From contig NZ_CAJFCI010000016.1 of NCBI RefSeq assembly GCF_904061905.1, positions 101,057 to 165,056 of the forward strand: DNA of 64,000 bases, read 5' to 3'. The position numbers were made by a program, and so were the translations under genes. Of this stretch, positions 37,547 to 46,182 are shown piece after piece. Source of the DNA: Zestomonas carbonaria (GTDB lineage: Bacteria > Pseudomonadota > Gammaproteobacteria > Pseudomonadales > Pseudomonadaceae). The notes under the pieces were generated by a model that did no database searches, was not told the origin of the DNA, and worked only from the letters and a program-made list of their open reading frames with translations. Position 1 is the first letter of the stretch, and each line of letters starts with the position of its first letter.

Positions 37547-38023
37547 TCAGAGGATGTAGCCGATACCGGCCAGGGTATCGGTGGAGTTGATGAGTTGGAT
37601 CAGCTTGCGCTGGATCCTGAAGCCTTCGCCTTCGCGCTTGAGCTCGAAGGTGATGTCGGCGGTGTAGTGCTTGAGCATGTCCTTGCGGAACTCGCGCAGG
37701 TTCTGCGCGCAGCGCACGGTGACCACGCCGTCCGCCTCGCCGAGTACGCGAAAGCGCGACAGGGCGCGCACGGTGCGGGCGCGCGGCGTGGTGGAGATGG
37801 ACTCGCCGCTGGTCAGCCGCTTCACCCGCAGGGTGCGCATGTGGTGGTCGTCGTAGGCGTAGTTCAGGCTGTTCTCGAAGTCGGTCTCGTTGGGGTCGAT
37901 GGGGATGATGTAGGTCCCCTTTTCGCTCCACAGGTCGAGCCAGGCGTCGAACTCGCCGTGGTCGAGCATGTCCGCTTCCTGCCAGATGAAGGCGCTGACG
38001 TGGTTGAGCAATTCAAGGTTCAT
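37547..38023 (-). CDS. iacD: Rieske dioxygenase small (beta) subunit IacD
   Basis: A 158-aa ring-hydroxylating dioxygenase beta subunit with the SnoaL-like fold: VSAFIWQEADMLDHGEFDAW, LWSEKGTYIIPIDPNETDFE, VKRLTSGESISTTPRARTVR and FELKREGEGFRIQRKLIQLI. It pairs with the alpha subunit encoded 110 bp upstream. The ATG at 38023 opens the conserved MNLELLNHVSAF; earlier in-frame codons are not family-like. Confidence 0.87.
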   Translation of the reverse strand: MNLELLNHVSAFIWQEADMLDHGEFDAWLDLWSEKGTYIIPIDPNETDFENSLNYAYDDHHMRTLRVKRLTSGESISTTPRARTVRALSRFRVLGEADGVVTVRCAQNLREFRKDMLKHYTADITFELKREGEGFRIQRKLIQLINSTDTLAGIGYIL

Positions 38024-38133
38024 GTTCGTTCTCTCAAATAGTGCGTTGCGTGGCGACGCCATCTCTCTTCTCCCACTTGCGGGAGCAGGGGCTGAGTCGA
38101 CGGATGCCTCTCCTACAGGTACGTGCCTCTGGG

Positions 38134-39408
38134 TTAGGCCGACATCATCTTTTTCCACTGCTGGTAGGCGGCGCGCATGCCGGTCTCGGCACTCACGTCG
38201 CTGACCAGCCCGTCCTCGCTCGGCTTCTCGCCGGGCAGGCCGCGGTTGAGCATGATCCACAGGTCGCTACCGGCCTGGGCGCCCTTCTGCACGCGCTCCC
38301 AGGCCTCGGAATCGTCCGGGGTGCCGAAGCCCATCGGGCCCTGGAAGTGCTCGTGCAGGCGCAGGCGGTAGCGGTTGGCCACGGCCGGGCCGCCGTCCAT
38401 GGTGATCACCGCGTGGTGGATCTCGGTCTCGTTCACCGAGATCGGTTGCAGCACGCGGAAGAACGCCATGGAGCAGGCGACGTTGGGGAACAGGTTGAGG
38501 TTGAAGCCGGAGCCGCCCACGGCGCGGACGATGCGGCGCACCTGCTGCTCTTCATGGCCCTCGGCGCGCAACTGCCCGGCCAGTTCCTCGAAGCGCTCGG
38601 GGATCGGCTTGTCCAGGTCGGCTTCCAGGTCGACCAGCTCGGGGATCATCACCATCACGCTGTGGCCGTTGCCGAGGTCCTCGACGTAGCCGGGGCCTTC
38701 GACGAAGTCGAAGAGTTCCAGGGTCTGCTCGTCCACCGAGGACAGGAACGACTTGTGCACCAGCGGGAAGTGGTAGGCGTCGGTGGTGTTCTCCAACTGG
38801 ATCTTCCAGTTGCCGGGGAAGCGGAAGCGGTGCTCGCCGGAAACCTTCACGCCATAGCCGGCGCCTTGTTTCATGAACAGGTCGATCCATTTCCTGGCCG
38901 GGCCGAGGAAGTCCACCAGCGGCTCGATGTCGTCCTTGAAGGTGGCGAACAGCATGCCGTTGTATTCCTCGACGCGCAGGCTCACCAGCGGGAACTCGCC
39001 CTTGTCCAGGCACTCGCCGTAGCTCTCCGGGTGCGGCACGCCGCGCAGGCTGCCGTCGAGGGCGTAGCTCCAGCCGTGGTACGGGCAGACGAAGCTGTTG
39101 GTCTTGCCCTTCTTGTGCTCGCAGACGGTGGCGCCACGGTGGCGGCAGCGGTTGAGCAGCACGTGCACCTGCTTCTTGCGGTCACGCACCACGATCACCG
39201 GCTGCTTGCCGATGTAGGTGCTCTTGTAGCTGCCCGCCTCGGGAATCTCGCTGGCGTGGGCGACCCACACCCAGGTGCTGTAGAAGATCTTCTCCAGCTC
39301 CGCGTCGAAGATGTTCGCGTCGGTGTACAGCGAGGTGTGCACGCGGTCGTGCTGCACCAGGTCGGCAGGCGAGCTTGCCAGGGTTACGGTTTCGATCAGG
39401 TTGGTCAC
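38134..39408 (-). CDS. iacC: Rieske dioxygenase large (alpha) subunit IacC
   Basis: An alpha subunit of about 424 aa. The Rieske centre is Cys-x-His in LNRCRHRGATVCEHKKG and Cys-x2-His in FVCPYHGWSYALDGSL. The mononuclear iron ligands lie in ENTTDAYHFPLVHKSF (His-x4-His region). Part of the system converting oxidised indole-acetate to catechol. There is no ATG: GTG codons occur at 39414 and 39408. GAGGA touches the first and lies 6 nt before the second, so 39408 is preferred. Confidence 0.88.
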   Translation of the reverse strand: MTNLIETVTLASSPADLVQHDRVHTSLYTDANIFDAELEKIFYSTWVWVAHASEIPEAGSYKSTYIGKQPVIVVRDRKKQVHVLLNRCRHRGATVCEHKKGKTNSFVCPYHGWSYALDGSLRGVPHPESYGECLDKGEFPLVSLRVEEYNGMLFATFKDDIEPLVDFLGPARKWIDLFMKQGAGYGVKVSGEHRFRFPGNWKIQLENTTDAYHFPLVHKSFLSSVDEQTLELFDFVEGPGYVEDLGNGHSVMVMIPELVDLEADLDKPIPERFEELAGQLRAEGHEEQQVRRIVRAVGGSGFNLNLFPNVACSMAFFRVLQPISVNETEIHHAVITMDGGPAVANRYRLRLHEHFQGPMGFGTPDDSEAWERVQKGAQAGSDLWIMLNRGLPGEKPSEDGLVSDVSAETGMRAAYQQWKKMMSA

Positions 39409-39529
39409 GGTCACTCCTCGTCGGCGTAGCGCGCCGACTCACAGAAATCTCTTTGGCGGCTTCCGTAGACGCGAGCTTGCTCGCGGACCCGGGTCGCCAC
39501 CCTTTCGCGAGCGAACTCGCACCTACACG

Positions 39530-40045
39530 TCAGTCATCGTTGCCCGGCACCGGCAGGTGCGCGGCGCTGTTCCAGGCATCCACCGGGCGGCTGAACAGGT
39601 TCTCGGTCTGGAAATGCGCCATGCGCCAGGTGCCTTCTTCTTCGCGGAAGCGCACGCTCAGGCGCGCCGCGTTGAGGTGCGAGGCGCCGGAGGCGAAGGT
39701 CGAGGTCTGCAACATCACCCAACTGCCCTGCGCGCTGTCGCCGTCCACGCGGATCAGCTCGGAGCAGAGGAAGTGCACGTTGAGAGCGAAGTGCGCGGGC
39801 TCGGTCATGTAGCCGGCGAACATCGCCGCGATCGCCTCGCGCCCCCGGTAGCCGCCGAACGCTTCCCGGTACCTGGCGCCCTTGCCTTCCCAGACGGCAT
39901 CCTCGGTGAACAGCCCGGCCAGTTCGGCCAGCGGCGTGCTCGCGTCGAGGGCGTCGCACAGCGCCATGTAGCGGTTCATGCAGGCGCGCACGGCCTGCTC
40001 GCTTTCGAGCTGGCGCAGGCGCTGTTCGAGTCGTTCGGTCGACAT
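39530..40045 (-). CDS. iacI: SnoaL/NTF2-like protein IacI
   Basis: A 171-aa protein with an NTF2-like fold: QAVRACMNRYMALCDALDAS, GLFTEDAVWEGKGARYREAF, AMFAGYMTEPAHFALNVHFL and GTWRMAHFQTENLFSRPVDA. Similar to dioxygenase beta-like proteins and to IacI of the iac clusters, whose role is not settled. The 5-bp gap to iacB suggests coupling. Confidence 0.8.
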   Translation of the reverse strand: MSTERLEQRLRQLESEQAVRACMNRYMALCDALDASTPLAELAGLFTEDAVWEGKGARYREAFGGYRGREAIAAMFAGYMTEPAHFALNVHFLCSELIRVDGDSAQGSWVMLQTSTFASGASHLNAARLSVRFREEEGTWRMAHFQTENLFSRPVDAWNSAAHLPVPGNDD

Positions 40046-40050
40046 GGCGG

Positions 40051-40413
40051 TCACGCGCGCTGGATGATCAGTTCGCGGCCGGTGCGGGCCTCGACCTTGG
40101 CGTAGCGCCACAACTTGTAGGTGCCATCGCCGACCGGCGTGCTGCGGAACAGGTTGCAGGCAGCGTGGACCGTCTCGATGTCCGGCACGTCGGCCAGCAG
40201 GTAGGTGGTCCAGGGATAGCCGGTGCTTGGTCCGACCATGCTCTGGTCGTCGTCCATGTTGCCGAACACCTTGACGCCGGGCAGGTCGTGGATGCCGTTC
40301 CACATCTCGCTGAAGGCGGCCCAGACCTGCAGTTGCTCTTCGCGCGGGGCGTCGAAGAAGTTCTGGTTGATGCCCATGCAGAACAGCACGCGCAAGGCTT
40401 TTTTCTCGCTCAT
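40051..40413 (-). CDS. iacB: conserved iac-cluster protein IacB
   Basis: A 120-aa protein (LRVLFCMGINQNFFDAPREE, LPGVKVFGNMDDDQSMVGPS, YKLWRYAKVEARTGRELIIQ) resembling IacB. This is a small protein of unknown biochemical function found between iacA and iacI in indole-acetate clusters; the fold may be ferredoxin-like. The ATG at 40413 is preferred over an in-frame GTG three codons earlier. Confidence 0.78.
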   Translation of the reverse strand: MSEKKALRVLFCMGINQNFFDAPREEQLQVWAAFSEMWNGIHDLPGVKVFGNMDDDQSMVGPSTGYPWTTYLLADVPDIETVHAACNLFRSTPVGDGTYKLWRYAKVEARTGRELIIQRA

Positions 40414-40420
40414 CACAATC

Positions 40421-40430
40421 ACCGATCGGT
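40421..40430. promoter_or_regulatory. ACCGATCGGT palindrome before iacB
   Basis: A perfect 10-bp dyad in the 28-bp gap between the iacA stop and the iacB start. Could be a regulator half-palindrome or only chance. No promoter boxes are evident. Confidence 0.25.
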
Positions 40431-40441
40431 TAGTGGAAAAT

Positions 40442-41614
40442 TCACAGGTAGCCGGGCAGCGGCTTGTTGCCGAAGAAGATCGCCCCGGCGTTCTGGTAGG
40501 TCATGTCGCCCATGAAGGCGTGCTGGGTGATCACCAGGGTGTCGTTGACGAAGCGCGACAGCGGGTTGCTGCGGTACACGCCGGTCATCCCCGAGAGCAT
40601 CTGCGCGCTGCGCGCCACTTCGGCGGACACACGGGTGGCGTGGGTCGAGGACAGGCGCAGCAGGTTGGTCTGCTCCATCGACACCGGGTCGCCGGCCAGC
40701 ACGCTGGCCCAGGCGTTGGCCATGGATTCGTAGAACCAGGCGCGGGCGGCACGCAGCTCGGCCTCGGCCTTGGCCATCTGCATCTGCGCCAGCGGACGGT
40801 CGGCCAGGGCCGGCGCGCCGGTGACGGAGAAGCGTCCGCTGGCCATGTCGCTGAGTACGTCCAGCGCGGCGCGGGCGACGCCCAGGCCGACCACCGAGAG
40901 CACCTGGGTGGCGAAGGACAGCGACGGGTAGCGGAACATCGGCTCGTCCAGGTTGGCCGGACCGCCGCGCACGAAGGTCCACTCCTCGGGCACCACCACG
41001 CGGTCGATCACCACGTCGTGGCTGCCGGTGCCGATCAGGCCGACCACGTCCCAGGTCTCCTCGATGCTCACCTTCTCGCGCGGCATCACCGCCAGGCGCG
41101 GCAGGCCGAGGGTCTCGCCGTTCTTCGGGCTGATGCCGACGCCGATCAGGGTGGCGCCCTTGCAGCCGCTGGAGAACTTCCAGCGGCCGCTGACCTCCAG
41201 GCCGCCCTCGACGAAGGCGGCCGGCTGCGGCGGGAAGATGCCGCCGGCGAACACGGCGTCCGGCGAGTCGGCATACAGTTGCTTGAGGGTATCCAGCGGC
41301 AGCGCGGCGAGGTACACCGGGCTCATGCCGAAGCTCGCCACCCAGCCTGCGGAACCGTCGGCGGCGGAGATTTCCTCGATCATCTGGCAGAACTCGATGG
41401 GCGAGCACTGGTCGCCACCGAAGCGCGTGGGCACCAGGGCGCGATAGACGCCGAGCTGCTTGAAGCGCTCGATCACGTCCTGGGAGATGTACTTCTGCCG
41501 GTCGAATTCCTCGTTGCGGGCACGCTCGCGGATGTCGGCGAGCAACGCCTGGAATCCTTCGCGCGCGGTAATCGGGGCGGGTTGCTGGTAGTCCAGCTCG
41601 CTTAGCGCAGACAT
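40442..41614 (-). CDS. iacA: flavin-dependent indole-3-acetate monooxygenase IacA
   Basis: A 390-aa protein of the acyl-CoA dehydrogenase/HpaB-like flavin monooxygenase fold: RALVPTRFGGDQCSPIEFCQ, EEISAADGSAGWVASFGMSP, SGRWKFSSGCKGATLIGVGI and the C-terminal VITQHAFMGDMTYQNAGAIF. It resembles indole-oxidising flavoproteins rather than beta-oxidation dehydrogenases and would use reduced flavin from IacG to oxidise indole-3-acetate. GGAG precedes the ATG at 41614. It follows iacH by 23 bp. Confidence 0.88.
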   Translation of the reverse strand: MSALSELDYQQPAPITAREGFQALLADIRERARNEEFDRQKYISQDVIERFKQLGVYRALVPTRFGGDQCSPIEFCQMIEEISAADGSAGWVASFGMSPVYLAALPLDTLKQLYADSPDAVFAGGIFPPQPAAFVEGGLEVSGRWKFSSGCKGATLIGVGISPKNGETLGLPRLAVMPREKVSIEETWDVVGLIGTGSHDVVIDRVVVPEEWTFVRGGPANLDEPMFRYPSLSFATQVLSVVGLGVARAALDVLSDMASGRFSVTGAPALADRPLAQMQMAKAEAELRAARAWFYESMANAWASVLAGDPVSMEQTNLLRLSSTHATRVSAEVARSAQMLSGMTGVYRSNPLSRFVNDTLVITQHAFMGDMTYQNAGAIFFGNKPLPGYL

Positions 41615-41637
41615 GGGGCTCTCCACTGTCGGGACTG

Positions 41638-42759
41638 TCAGGGTTCGAGACGCCGCACCAGCTCGCGGGCGACTGCGCAGAGCAGTTCGTCCGCGCCCTT
41701 GGCGGCGACCAGTTGCAGGCCCACCGGCAGCTTCGATGCCCCCTCGAAGGGGAGACTCAATGCCGGGTGGCCGGAAAGGTTGAAAGGCCGCACCAGGGCG
41801 GTCATGCCGATGGCCGCGCGGGTGTCGGCGGCGTCGGCGACCAGCGGCGGATAGTCCGGCATGGTCGGCAGGGCGAGGATCGGGCAGCGCGCCAGGGCCG
41901 CATCCACCTCGGCGGTGAAGGCGGCGCGGCAGGCTTCGGCAGCGGCCAGGGCGGCATCCGTGGTATCGCGGGCAGCCAGCAGGCGGGCGGCGACGTCGGC
42001 GCCCACCCGGCCGCTCTCCAGCAGGTGGCCGCAGGCGTTCCAGGTTTCCCGGTTGATCACCGCCAGGCCGGCGTCGTAGGCCGCCTGCATGCCTGGCAGC
42101 GGCAGGGTTTGCAGCGGGAAGCCGCAGGCCCGCAGCGCCGCGTCCACGGCCGCCTGGATCTCGGGATGGGCCGACACCGGCACCACGCCGATATGAATGT
42201 CCGCCACGGCGGGCAGCGCCCCGAAGGTCGGGTCGATGGCGCGCATCGCCTCGATCAGCATGTCCATGTCGGCGGCGAAGGGCCCGACGCAATCGAGCGA
42301 GCTCTGCGCCGGCATCACGCCCTGGCGGCTGACCCGGCCGAAGCTCGGCTTCAGGCCGAACACCCCGCAGCAGGCGGCGGGCACGCGCACCGAGCCGCCG
42401 GTATCGGTGCCCAGCGAGAAGTCCGCCAGCCCGGCGGCCACGGCGGCGGCCGAACCACTGGAGGAGCCGCCCGGCACGCGCCCCGGATAACGCGGATTCT
42501 CGGCGGTGCCGACCCAGGCATTGAGGCCGGTGGTGCCGAAGGCCAGTTCGTGCAGGCTGGTCTTGCCATTGATGCGGCAGCCGGCATCGAGCAGCGCCTG
42601 GACCACATCGGCATGACGCGGTGCGGGTGGCGCGTCTTCCAGCGCCCGGCTGCAAGCCCGGGTCGGGTAGCCGGCGATATCGATGGTGTCCTTCACCATC
42701 ACCGACCGGCCTTCGCTTCCCAGCGCCAATGCCTCGACGACCATCGTCATGTTCATCAC
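41638..42759 (-). CDS. iacH: amidase-signature hydrolase IacH
   Basis: A 373-aa amidase-signature protein with the Ser-cisSer-Lys triad regions: the lysine in VMVKDTIDIAGYPT, the cis-serine in PGGSSSGSAAAVAAGLADFS and the nucleophile in LGTDTGGSVRVPAACCGVFG. First gene of the iac operon; likely to release indole-3-acetate from its amide or a conjugate, or act on a pathway intermediate. Shorter than typical amidases (450 aa or more), as is usual for IacH. Confidence 0.85.
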   Translation of the reverse strand: MMNMTMVVEALALGSEGRSVMVKDTIDIAGYPTRACSRALEDAPPAPRHADVVQALLDAGCRINGKTSLHELAFGTTGLNAWVGTAENPRYPGRVPGGSSSGSAAAVAAGLADFSLGTDTGGSVRVPAACCGVFGLKPSFGRVSRQGVMPAQSSLDCVGPFAADMDMLIEAMRAIDPTFGALPAVADIHIGVVPVSAHPEIQAAVDAALRACGFPLQTLPLPGMQAAYDAGLAVINRETWNACGHLLESGRVGADVAARLLAARDTTDAALAAAEACRAAFTAEVDAALARCPILALPTMPDYPPLVADAADTRAAIGMTALVRPFNLSGHPALSLPFEGASKLPVGLQLVAAKGADELLCAVARELVRRLEP

Positions 42760-43517
42760 CTTTTCAAGGTTCTTGTTGGAGTTGCCACCAGGCCGGGCCG
42801 GGTGGCTGCACGCTTAAATCTAAAATCGGAACAATTACGTGAAATGTCAATTGATTTATCACTCAAATTTTCCGTGAGTAGATTCGGTGCATTCCGCCTC
42901 CTCGGCGCACCAATCGCGTGCAGTTTGGTAACACATAAAAAATACCAATTTCACGCACATAAAAATAAAAATTACTTTTAAAACATATAGTTAAATTTGA
43001 TATGAAAATGCTTATCAGTTCAAAAACTGTTTCCAAGGCGAGCTGGACAGATTGCCGAAGAGGTCCGAAAGAATTTTTTACAGAGGCGAAAAACACCACC
43101 TGAAAAGCTAATTTTTTACCCCAAAAAAACCTGATTTTTCAGGCAGAAAAATGGCCTTTCAGGGGCCTTTGGAACGCCCCGGCAAGGCCGATTCCCAAGG
43201 GGCCGAAAGGGTATTGCGCCCTCGCTCGAAAAAGCCCTCGGAAGCGACGGGACGGCACCCGCTCCGGCGATGCCGGAACGCCTCCGGGAACCACCGCCGG
43301 GAGGCGGGTGGAAAATTTTCTGGCATGCAACCTGCTATTTCGTCCCATGCCTGCCGGACACAGCCCGGCGGTCTGTCAGCGCTGCTGAGGTCGCGTTTCG
43401 CGAACCGGACATTGCGACAAAACAACAATGAAGGCGGTAAAGCCTGACGCGTCCCCGAGGCCGGGACGCCCTGCGGATCACCTGCCTAACTCGCCTTGCA
43501 ACTCCTCGGAGAAAGCC
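42760..43517. other. long divergent intergenic region between iacH and the ABC operon
   Basis: 758 bp without a convincing gene. From about 42800 to 43140 the sequence is strikingly AT-rich for this genome, with homopolymer A and T runs. It contains TCAATTGA near 42847-42854, the inverted repeat ACTCA-N9-TGAGT at 42861-42879 and a small hairpin CCTGA-TTTT-TCAGG at 43130-43143. It must hold the promoters of both divergent operons and is the natural place for IacR binding. From 43150 it becomes GC-rich, and short open frames there look random. Confidence 0.6.
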
Positions 43518-44669
43518 ATGCTTTTCAAGAAAGCCATGTCCACCCTGCTGTTGAGCGCCGCCTGCGCATCCCTCGCGCAGGCCGATGTGAAAATCGGCGT
43601 CATCACCTCCTCCACCGGCCCGATCGCCCTGGTCGGCCTGCCCCAGAAGAACTCGGTACCCCTGCTGCCCACCCAGGCCGGCGACCAGTCGGTGAAGTAC
43701 ATCAACCTGGATGACGGCAGCGACCCGACCGCCACGGTCAAGGCCCTGAAGAAGCTGATCAGCGAGGAGAACGTCGACGCCATCATCGGCCCGAGCGGTT
43801 CGCCCAACGCCATGGGCGTGATCCAGTTCGTCGCCGAGGCCGGCGTGCCGCTGCTGGCGCCGGTGGGTACCGCCGCCGTGGTGCTGCCGATGACCGAAGA
43901 GAAGAAATGGGTGTTCAAGACCACCCAGAACGACGACCTGATCGCCAAGGCGCTGGTCGAGCACATGCAGGCCAGCGGCGTGAAGACCCTGGGCTTCATC
44001 GGCACCGCCGATCCCTACGGCGAGAACTGGTCCAGGGTGATCGCCGGGCTGGCCGCCGAACACGGCATCAAGCTGGTCGCCACCGAGCGCTTCCAGCGCC
44101 AGGACACCTCGGTCACCGGGCAGAGCCTGAAGGTGCTCTCCAGCCGCCCGGATGCCGTGCTGGTGGCCGCTCCCGGCAGCGCCGCGGTGCTGCCGCAGAC
44201 CACCCTGTTCGACCAGGGCTATCGCGGCCAGATGTACCAGACCCACGGCGCCGCGCTGCCCGACTTCCTCAAGCTCGGCGGCAGGAAGGTGGAAGGCACC
44301 ATCCTCGCCGCCAGCCTGATGCTGGTGCTGGACGAAGTGGCGGACGACCACCCGTCGAAGCGGATCGCCAGCGACTACATCGCCGCCTACGAGCAACTCA
44401 ACGGCAGCAAGCCCGCCACCTTCGGCGCCAATACCTACGACGCCGGCCTGCTCCTGCAACGCGCCATCCCCATCGCCGCCCAGCGGGGCAAACCGGGCAC
44501 GCCCGAGTTCCGCGCCGCCCTGCGCGACGCCCTCGAGCAGAGCAGCGAGGTGGCCGCCACCCAGGGGGTCTACAACATGACGCCCGAGGACCACAGCGGC
44601 TTCGACGAGCGCGGCCGCGAGCTGATCCAGGTCAGGAACGGCGCCTGGACCCTGCTCGGCAGCCACTGA
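43518..44669 (+). CDS. branched-chain-type ABC transporter substrate-binding protein
   Basis: A 383-aa periplasmic protein. It has a signal peptide MLFKKAMSTLLLSAACASLA (cleavage after AQA) followed by ADVKIGVITSSTGPIALVGL, the Peripla_BP_6 fold of the HAAT family, and YINLDDGSDPTATVKALKKL. The ligand is unknown; family members bind branched amino acids, aromatic acids or amides. GGAG precedes the ATG at 43518. It heads an operon divergent from iacH; the next gene follows after 475 bp occupied by tandem repeats. Confidence 0.88.
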   Translation: MLFKKAMSTLLLSAACASLAQADVKIGVITSSTGPIALVGLPQKNSVPLLPTQAGDQSVKYINLDDGSDPTATVKALKKLISEENVDAIIGPSGSPNAMGVIQFVAEAGVPLLAPVGTAAVVLPMTEEKKWVFKTTQNDDLIAKALVEHMQASGVKTLGFIGTADPYGENWSRVIAGLAAEHGIKLVATERFQRQDTSVTGQSLKVLSSRPDAVLVAAPGSAAVLPQTTLFDQGYRGQMYQTHGAALPDFLKLGGRKVEGTILAASLMLVLDEVADDHPSKRIASDYIAAYEQLNGSKPATFGANTYDAGLLLQRAIPIAAQRGKPGTPEFRAALRDALEQSSEVAATQGVYNMTPEDHSGFDERGRELIQVRNGAWTLLGSH

Positions 44670-44676
44670 CCGCCTC

Positions 44677-45103
44677 GTAGGGTGAACATCGCTTTTCATG
44701 TCCACCGATCGGAGTCCGGGTCGAACGCCGAAGGTGGATGAAAAAAGCGTCATCCACCCTACGCCAGGCACGAGGCCACACCGGCTTCCGTAGGGTGGAC
44801 ATCGCTCTTCATGTCCACCGATCGGAGTCCGGACCAAACGCCGAAGGTGGATGAAAAAAGCGTCATCCACCCTACGCCAGGCACGAAGCCCACACCGGCT
44901 CCCGTAGGGTGGACATCGCTCTTCATGTCCACCAACCGGAGTCCGGGTCGAACGCCGAATGTGGATGAAAAAGCGTCATCCACCCTACGCCAGGGACGAA
45001 GCCCACACCGGCTCCCGTAGGGTGGACATCGCTTTTCATGTCCACCGATCGGAGTCCGGACCAAACGCCGAAGGTGGATGAAAAAAGCGTCATCCACCCT
45101 ACG
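44677..45103. repeat. four-copy 113-bp tandem repeat array
   Basis: Four copies start at 44677, 44790, 44904 and 45017 (period 113-114 bp). Each begins GTAGGGTGGACATCGCTTTT and ends ATCCACCCTACG, so each unit carries inverted ends (GTAGGGTGGA...TCCACCCTAC) and an internal ATGTCCACC. It fills the gap between the binding-protein gene and the first permease gene, where it may limit downstream expression or stabilise the upstream mRNA. Confidence 0.8.
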
Positions 45104-45144
45104 CCAAGAACGAAGCCCCCTTCATCGCAACAAGAGTTCCCGTC

Positions 45145-46182
45145 ATGAATTTCCAGATCGCCATGCTGCTCGGCCAGGACGGCATCACCAACGGCGCCAT
45201 CTATGCGCTGCTGGCCCTGTCCATCCTGCTGGTCTTCACCGTCACGCGCATCCTGCTGGTGCCCCAGGGCGAGTTCGTCGTCTACGGCGCGCTGACCATG
45301 GCCAGCCTGCAGGCCGGGCAGCCCACGGCCATGGTCTGGCTGCTGCTCGGCCTGACCCTCATCGACTGCGCGCTGGACCTGTTCGACGCCGCGCGCGCCA
45401 GCCACGCCTTCCGCTTCCCCAGGCGGACACCGCTGAAACTGGGCTATGCGCTCGCGATGGTCGCCCTGGTCACGCAACTGCCGCTGGCCGAGTTGCCCAT
45501 GGCCGTCCAGGCCCTGCTCACCCTGGCGCTGGTGGTGCCGATGGGCCCACAGATCTACCGCCTGGTGTTCCAGCCCATCGCCTCGGCCAGCTCGCTGGTG
45601 CTGCTGATCGTCGCCATCGCCGTGCACGTGGCGATGGTCGGCATCGCCCTGCTGCTGTTCGGCCCCGAGGGCGCGCGCACCACGCCCTTCTCCGAAGCGG
45701 GCCTCGAACTGGGCCCGGTGACCTTCAACAGCCAGACCCTGTGGGTGATCGCCGTGTCCCTGGCGCTGATCGTCGGCCTGTTCCTGTTCTTCGAACGCAG
45801 CCTCTACGGCAAGGCCCTGCGCGCCACCGCGGTGAACCGCATGGGCGCCCGGCTGATGGGCATCTCGCCAAGCCTCGCCGGCAAGAGCACCTTCTTCCTG
45901 GCCAGCCTGATCGGCACCCTGTCGGGCATCCTCATCGCGCCCATCACCACGCTGTACTTCGACTCCGGCTTCGTCATCAGCCTCAAGGGCTTCGTCGGCG
46001 CCATCATCGGCGGGCTGGTCAGCTACCCGGTGGCCGCGCTGGGCGCCCTCGGCGTGGGCCTGGTGGAAGCCTTCTCGATGTTCTGGGCCAGCACCTACAA
46101 GGAGATCATCGTCTTCACCCTGATCATCCCCTTCCTGCTCTGGCGCTCGCTCACCAGCCGTCACGTGGAGGAAGAAGAATGA
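45145..46182 (+). CDS. branched-chain-type ABC transporter permease (LivH-like)
   Basis: A 345-aa inner membrane protein with about eight hydrophobic helices: DGITNGAIYALLALSILLVF, LLVPQGEFVVYGALTMASLQ, KALRATAVNRMGARLMGISP and FVISLKGFVGAIIGGLVSYP, as in LivH. Its stop overlaps the next start as ATGA, so it is translationally coupled to the permease-ATPase fusion. Confidence 0.9.
   Translation: MNFQIAMLLGQDGITNGAIYALLALSILLVFTVTRILLVPQGEFVVYGALTMASLQAGQPTAMVWLLLGLTLIDCALDLFDAARASHAFRFPRRTPLKLGYALAMVALVTQLPLAELPMAVQALLTLALVVPMGPQIYRLVFQPIASASSLVLLIVAIAVHVAMVGIALLLFGPEGARTTPFSEAGLELGPVTFNSQTLWVIAVSLALIVGLFLFFERSLYGKALRATAVNRMGARLMGISPSLAGKSTFFLASLIGTLSGILIAPITTLYFDSGFVISLKGFVGAIIGGLVSYPVAALGALGVGLVEAFSMFWASTYKEIIVFTLIIPFLLWRSLTSRHVEEEE

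Noticed and set aside
43151..43447. Plus-strand 98-codon frame ahead of the ABC binding-protein gene
   Set aside because: Composition typical of random GC-rich frames, no domain, no ribosome site.
44670..45144. Tandem repeats as an insertion sequence
   Set aside because: No transposase or target duplication; units are 113 bp with inverted ends and no coding capacity.
45078..46178. In-frame 5' extension of the permease-ATPase fusion over the LivH-like gene
   Set aside because: The extension is a shadow of the LivH-like gene; the real start is the ATG at 46179 within ATGA.
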